In this document: positions 59,018-64,000 of the stretch, piece after piece
How positions within the stretch are numbered: position 1 is the stretch's first letter
How the letters are laid out: every line of letters begins with the position of its first letter
From: Macrotrachela quadricornifera
Lineage: Eukaryota; Rotifera; Eurotatoria; Philodinida; Philodinidae
Direction: 5' to 3'
Length of the DNA stretch: 64,000 bases
Assembly: GCA_022393335.1 (NCBI GenBank)
Contig: JAJEKB010021384.1
Location: forward strand, 1-64,000
Translations under genes and position numbers: made by a program
The notes under the pieces: model-generated
What the model was told of the DNA's origin: nothing
The model's input: the letters and a program-made list of their open reading frames with translations, nothing else
Database searches by the model: none

Positions 59018-59824
59018 TATGGAAAAAATTATCTTTCAGAAGGACGAAATTTAATTGCTAGATAGTTTGCCCATTTTAAAACAAAAGGTACAACTATATT
59101 ATAGATTGTAGGACTTTTCACACAGCATTGTATGTTATATTATGTTTTCAAAATAAATTTACTAAATCGTAAAAAGGGTGATGCAAATAACGGCCAACAT
59201 TTTATGGGACATATGTTACATTTTACCTTTCAGATTTGTTGTAAGATAAAAGGTTTTTTGAAGAGTTTCAAAAGCGTAATATTTTTCGTGTAATTATAGC
59301 TTTCCATAGAAGATCGATATAAGTAACAGTTTTTCTAACCGATCATTTAAGATACTCATATATAGTAACTAATCACATATTATAAATCAGTCTAATTTAT
59401 GTCAAGGCGCGATTAGTATGTAATCATATTCTTTATTCAAGCAAAGCATCCACTAGTGACGTGTGCAAGAGACTCTAATTCTAATTAGGTTCACATTAGG
59501 GCAGAGTACCTTGATTATACGTGCAGAACACCGCAACTCGTCAGCCTTAGAATCTATTACAAAAATAAGAGTTTTTTTCAGCAATTTCCAAACCTTTTCT
59601 CTTCATCAAAAAACCATCACCACAAAACAAAATAGCTCAACAAGTATGGTGTAATTCTATATTACGATATCGAAGCATTTTTACAATGAGGCTAACCTAT
59701 TCTCTGCTTTTTCTTATTCTTCTATACACCGCATTCCAAATTTCGAATCGATCATAGACCTTTTTTGAAAGTGCTCAACATTCTCCTGTTTCCACAACCA
59801 AACTAATTCTTATCTAATTCGAAG
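59018..59824. other. End of the presumed intron
   Basis: It contains the inverse copy of the repeat of the 52.3-kb region (near 59090-59170). No convincing exon is present before 59825. The acceptor used in the model is ATTCGAAG just before 59825. Confidence 0.4.
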
Positions 59825-62800
59825 GCCACTCCACGATTTCATCAACAACATCTTCAATAAATGCCACAACAACAACAGGTTCAATATTAAATACAACCAG
59901 AAACATGGCACATATCACAACTACGACAACCAGCACAGAATTCTTAGTAAATACAACAACTATTACAACATCTACAAGTACCGTAATAACAGTTACTGTA
60001 ACAACTAAGACTGCAACTATTAAAACAACAAAAATAGCTACACTGATTTCATTAATCATAGCTTCTACTACAGGCAAAACCGCAGCCATCGGAATTGACA
60101 CACAAATTATAACAGGAGCACCAAGCACGACTGAGACATCAAAACAGCCTGCCCCAGAAATTACACAGCCAGCAGTCACTGGAGCAGAAGAATTACCGAT
60201 TGCATCAACTGCACAAACCAAAACAAGCACAATCACAGAGACAGCCACGTCACGAAAAACTCAAGCAGGAACGAAACCTGAAGCTAGTCGCTCGACTGAA
60301 ACGAATACACTGGAAATAACTGGGCAAACCCCAAGACTAACTACAGAAACAACAATACCAGAATCAACTGGACGACGAACACAGCAAAGTACAAAAGTAT
60401 CACCTCGAGAAACCGCAGGAGGCACCAAAGTGCCAACTGGACCAATACTTACAGAAGGTACAAAAGTAACAAGTCAACACCCGACTGAAACAGTAACGCA
60501 AGTAGCAACTACACTAATAACGAAAGCAAGTATGGAAATGCCACTTAGAGAAACCACCAAAACAGGCGTTGAACCGTCAACTAAACCAACAGGTCAAGAA
60601 AGTACACCAGGTAGAGCTGAAAGAACAACCGAAAAACATACAAAAGCGACAGCTGCATCCACAAGTAAAGAAAGTACAAAAATCCAAACTATTGAAATCA
60701 CACAGAAAGGCACACAAGACACAACTAAATCACCACTCGAAGAAAGTACAGAAGGTGGAGCTGAAAGGACGACCGAAAGACATACAGATGCAGACATTAG
60801 ACATACTGTGAAAGGAAGTACAGAAGCACCAACGGCACGAACAACAGAGAATACCATAAAAGAAACAATCAAACCACCAATTGAAGAGAGTACAGGAGTT
60901 GGAGCTGGAAGAGCCACGGACAGGAGCACAGAGGTGGTTACTGGAACAACAATTGAAGGAAGTACAGGAACTGTAGATGTAGGAGCCATACCAGGAGACC
61001 AAATTCCACGAACGAAACCAACTACCGAATATAACACCGAAATAACCTTCGCAAAAACCACAGAACGGCTTACAAGAACACTAACTCCATTCACTGCTGA
61101 AGAAACTAGCCAAACAACATATGCTAGAATAACACAGACAGGGAGTCCAATACCAACTCTCACAACTATTGAACAAACTAGCAAAACGACGATTCATAGG
61201 ACAACACAAAGACACACCCGAACTTCAACACCACAAACAATTGGACAAAGTACCGAAATGACAGCGACTGTAAAAGCACAAGAAGCCATAGAAATATCAA
61301 GAGTGCCAACAACAGAAGATAGAAGTGAAATGCCACTGAGTAGAACAACAAAAGCATTTGCTGAAACAGACATAAGAAAAACAACAGGTACTTTTGGTAA
61401 TATCAAAACTGGAAGAACAACAAGAGAATTCGGCGAAAGGGAAACTCGAGTGACAACAGAAAAATTTCAAGAAACGAAAACTAGAGCAACAACAGGAGTA
61501 AGTGCAGATATGAGAACTGGACCAATAACAGATGCAGGTGAAGACACGGAAACTGGGGGAACAACAGATGCAGATGCAGGTGCAGACAGGGAAATTGAAC
61601 GAACAACAGGAGTTGTTGCAGACGCAGGAACTGGAGGAATTATATGTGCAGATGCATATATAAGGACTGGAAAAACTATAGGTGCAAGTGCAGATTTCAG
61701 CATTGGAGGAACTATATGTGCAGATGCGGATACGGGAACTGGAAGAACAAAAGATGCAGCTGCAGACACAGAATCTGGAGGGCCAACAGCAGTTGTTTCA
61801 AACAAAGGAACTGGACAAACAACAGCTGCAGAAACAGGCAGAGAATCCGTAGGAATAACAGTAGTTGGTACAGATACAGAAGCTGCAGGAACAACAGCTG
61901 AAGACGCGGATACAGGAACAGCAGGTGTAGTTGCAGACACGGGATCTCGAAGAACAACAGCTGGAGATGCAGACAGGGAAACTGGAAGAACAACAGGAGT
62001 TAGTACAGATACAGAACCTGAAGGAACAACACGTGCAGGTGCGAATACGGGAACTGCAGGAACAACAAGTGCAGGCACAGACAGGGAATCCTTAGGAACA
62101 ACAGTAGTTGGTATACACACAGAAATTGCAGGAACAGCAGCTGAAGACACGGATACAGGATCTGGAGGAACAACAGGTGTAGTTTCAGACAGCAAAACTG
62201 GAGGAACAACAGGTATTGGTACAGAAGCAGAAACTGGGGTAATAACAGGTGCAGATGCAGATACGGAAACTGGAGGAACAACAGAGGTTGGTACAGAAAC
62301 AGAAACTAGAGTAACAGCAGGTGCAGGTGTCGATACAGGAGCTGGAGGAACAACAGGCGCAGATGTCGATACGGGAGCTGGAGGAACAACAGGCGCAGGT
62401 GCCGACACGCAACCTGGAAGAACAACACGTGCAGGTGCCGACACGGAATCTGAAAGAACAATAGGAGGAGGTACAGATACAGAAACTGGAGGAACAATAG
62501 ATGCGGCTGCAGACACGGGATCTCGAGGAACAACAGATGCAGGTGCAGACACAGAATCTGTAAGGTCAACAAATGTAGATGCAGAGAGGGAAACTGGAGG
62601 AACAAGAAGTGTAGGTGCGGATACGAGAACTGGAGGACCAACAGCAGTTGTTTCAAACAAAGGAGCTGGAGCAACAACAGCTGCAGACACAGACAGGGAA
62701 TCATTAGGAACAACAGTAGTTGGTATATACACAGAAATTGTAGGGACAACAGCTGAAGACACGGATACAGGATCTGTAGGAACAACAGGTGCAGTTGCAT

Positions 62801-64000
62801 ACACGGGATCTGAAGGAACAACAGGTGCAGGTGCTGACACCGAATCTGGAGGAACAACAGATGCAGGTGCAGACACAGAATCTAGTGGATCAACAGATTC
62901 AGGTGTAGACAGAGAAATTGGAAAAACTACAGGAGTTGGTACAGATACAGAAACTCGAAAAACAACAGATGCAGATGGTGACAGGAAAACTGGAGAAACA
63001 ACGGGAGTTGCTACAGAAACAAACACTAGACAAACAACAGGTATTGGTACAGGTACAAAAACTGGAAAAACAACAGGTTCAGGTGCAGGTGCAGGTGCAG
63101 ACACGGAATCTCGAGGAACAACAGACGCAGGCATAGACACGGAATCTGGAGGATCAACAGATTCAGATGCAGACAGGGAAACTAGAAAAACAACAGGTTT
63201 AGGTGCAGGTGCAGGTGCAGACACGGAATCTGGAGGATCAACAGATCCGGGCGCAGACAGGGAAACTGAAAGAATAACAGGTGCAGGTGCAGACGCGGAA
63301 TCTGGAGGAACAACAGGTGCAGGTGCGAATACGAGAACTGAACGACCAACAGCAGGTGTTTCAAACAAAGGAACTGGAGCAACAATAGCTGCAGGCACAG
63401 ACAGAGAATCCTTAGGAACAGCAGTAGTTGGTATACACACAGAAATTGCAGCGACAGCAGCTGAAGACACGGATACAGGATCTGTAAGAACAACAGGTGC
63501 AGTTGCAGACATAGAAACTGAAGGAACAACAGGAATTGGTACAGAAACAGAAACTAGAGTCACAACAGGTGCAGGTGTAGACAGGGAAACTGGAGGAACA
63601 ACAGGAACTGGTACAGATGCAAAAACAACAAGTGCAGGTGCAGGCTGGAGAACTGGAGAAACAAGAAGTGTAGGTGCGGATACGAGAACTGGAGGACCAA
63701 CAGCAGTTGTTTCAAACAAAGGAGCTGGAGCAACAACAGCTGCAGATACAGACAGAGAATACTTAGGAACAACAGTAGTTGGTGTACACACAGAAACTGC
63801 AGCGACAGCAGCTGAAGACACGGATACAGGATCTGTAGGAACAACAGGTGCAGTTGCAGACATAAAAACTGGAGGAACAACAGATGCAGGTGTAGTAAGG
63901 GAAACTGGAAGAACAACAGGAGTTGGGACAGATACAGAAACTGGAGAAACAACAGCGTCAGGTACAGACACAGGAACTGGAGGAAAAACAGGTGCAGGTG
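59825..64000 (+). CDS. Mucin-like Thr-rich repeat exon, open to the window end (at least 1,391 codons)
   Basis: One + frame stays open from 59825 to 64000 with no stop. The first 1.6 kb encodes irregular Thr/Ser/Lys/Glu-rich sequence (TTTTGS, TETNTLEITGQTP and similar). From about 61460 it becomes a 36-bp repeat coding for a 12-residue unit with consensus GTTGAGADTETG, present about 70 times. Longer blocks recur too: VVSNKGTG/VVSNKGAG-type words at about 61790, 62650, 63355 and 63705 mark a higher-order repeat. Dense Thr suggests O-glycosylation. GC is much higher than in the flanks. Phase fits the exon ending at 51431 (A + GC gives Ser), supporting one membrane-mucin gene. The C-terminus is outside the window. 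A secreted or structural repeat protein is the alternative. Confidence 0.65.

Noticed and set aside
61467..63971. A minus-strand open frame of 834 codons rich in Val, Ser and Pro
   Set aside because: It is the antisense of the Thr-rich 36-bp repeat. Several frames on both strands are open there because the repeat unit lacks stop words. The + frame is open for longer and continues a plausible spliced gene.

Overview
The window looks like nuclear DNA of a small AT-rich metazoan. Its genes carry short GT-AG introns, mostly 45-70 nt, and encode animal-type proteins: a MAPK phosphatase, an NT5DC1-like HAD protein, endonuclease V, a uronyl-2-sulfotransferase-like protein, a RING-H2 ligase, a plasma-membrane Ca-ATPase and a membrane mucin. 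Compact genes, tiny introns and many decayed DNA transposons fit a bdelloid rotifer best. That assignment is an inference; nothing in the window is a taxonomic marker.

Layout. 0-10 kb is gene-dense and all on +: a rhodanese+DSP MAPK phosphatase, an NT5DC1-like gene, a vWA/Cys-rich protein gene, endonuclease V and a type II sulfotransferase-like gene. The first three keep long reading frames but are broken by seven in-frame stops. The next two are intact. 10.7-14.7 kb is a transposon nest: a Tc1/mariner-type remnant, a hAT-like MITE inside it, a MULE whose long terminal inverted repeats are GC-rich tandem arrays, and a second hAT-like MITE. 14.7-18.3 kb holds a decayed minus-strand gene, a small minus-strand membrane-protein ORF and an intact RING-H2 gene. 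19-31 kb is almost gene-free, with a decayed Helitron helicase, MITEs and old repeats. 31.3-37.7 kb is a complete 14-exon Ca-ATPase gene (about 1,047 aa). Its consensus catalytic and Ca-binding motifs are altered, and its two longest introns are filled by long fold-back repeats. 37.7-50 kb is non-coding with several more fold-backs. 50.07-64 kb appears to be one gene: an N-terminal membrane anchor and SEA-like ectodomain, then an 8.4-kb intron, then a Thr-rich exon of more than 4.1 kb built on a 12-residue repeat and running off the window. That intron carries a 5.7-kb TIR element made mainly of minisatellites.

There is no operon-like logic. The clearest themes are (i) genes disabled by stop codons with few or no indels beside intact genes, (ii) a Ca-ATPase that looks like a possible pseudo-pump, and (iii) repeated invasion of introns by fold-back and satellite-bearing elements. 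All exon models were read by eye from splice consensus and phase. Family names rest on motif recognition, not on searches.
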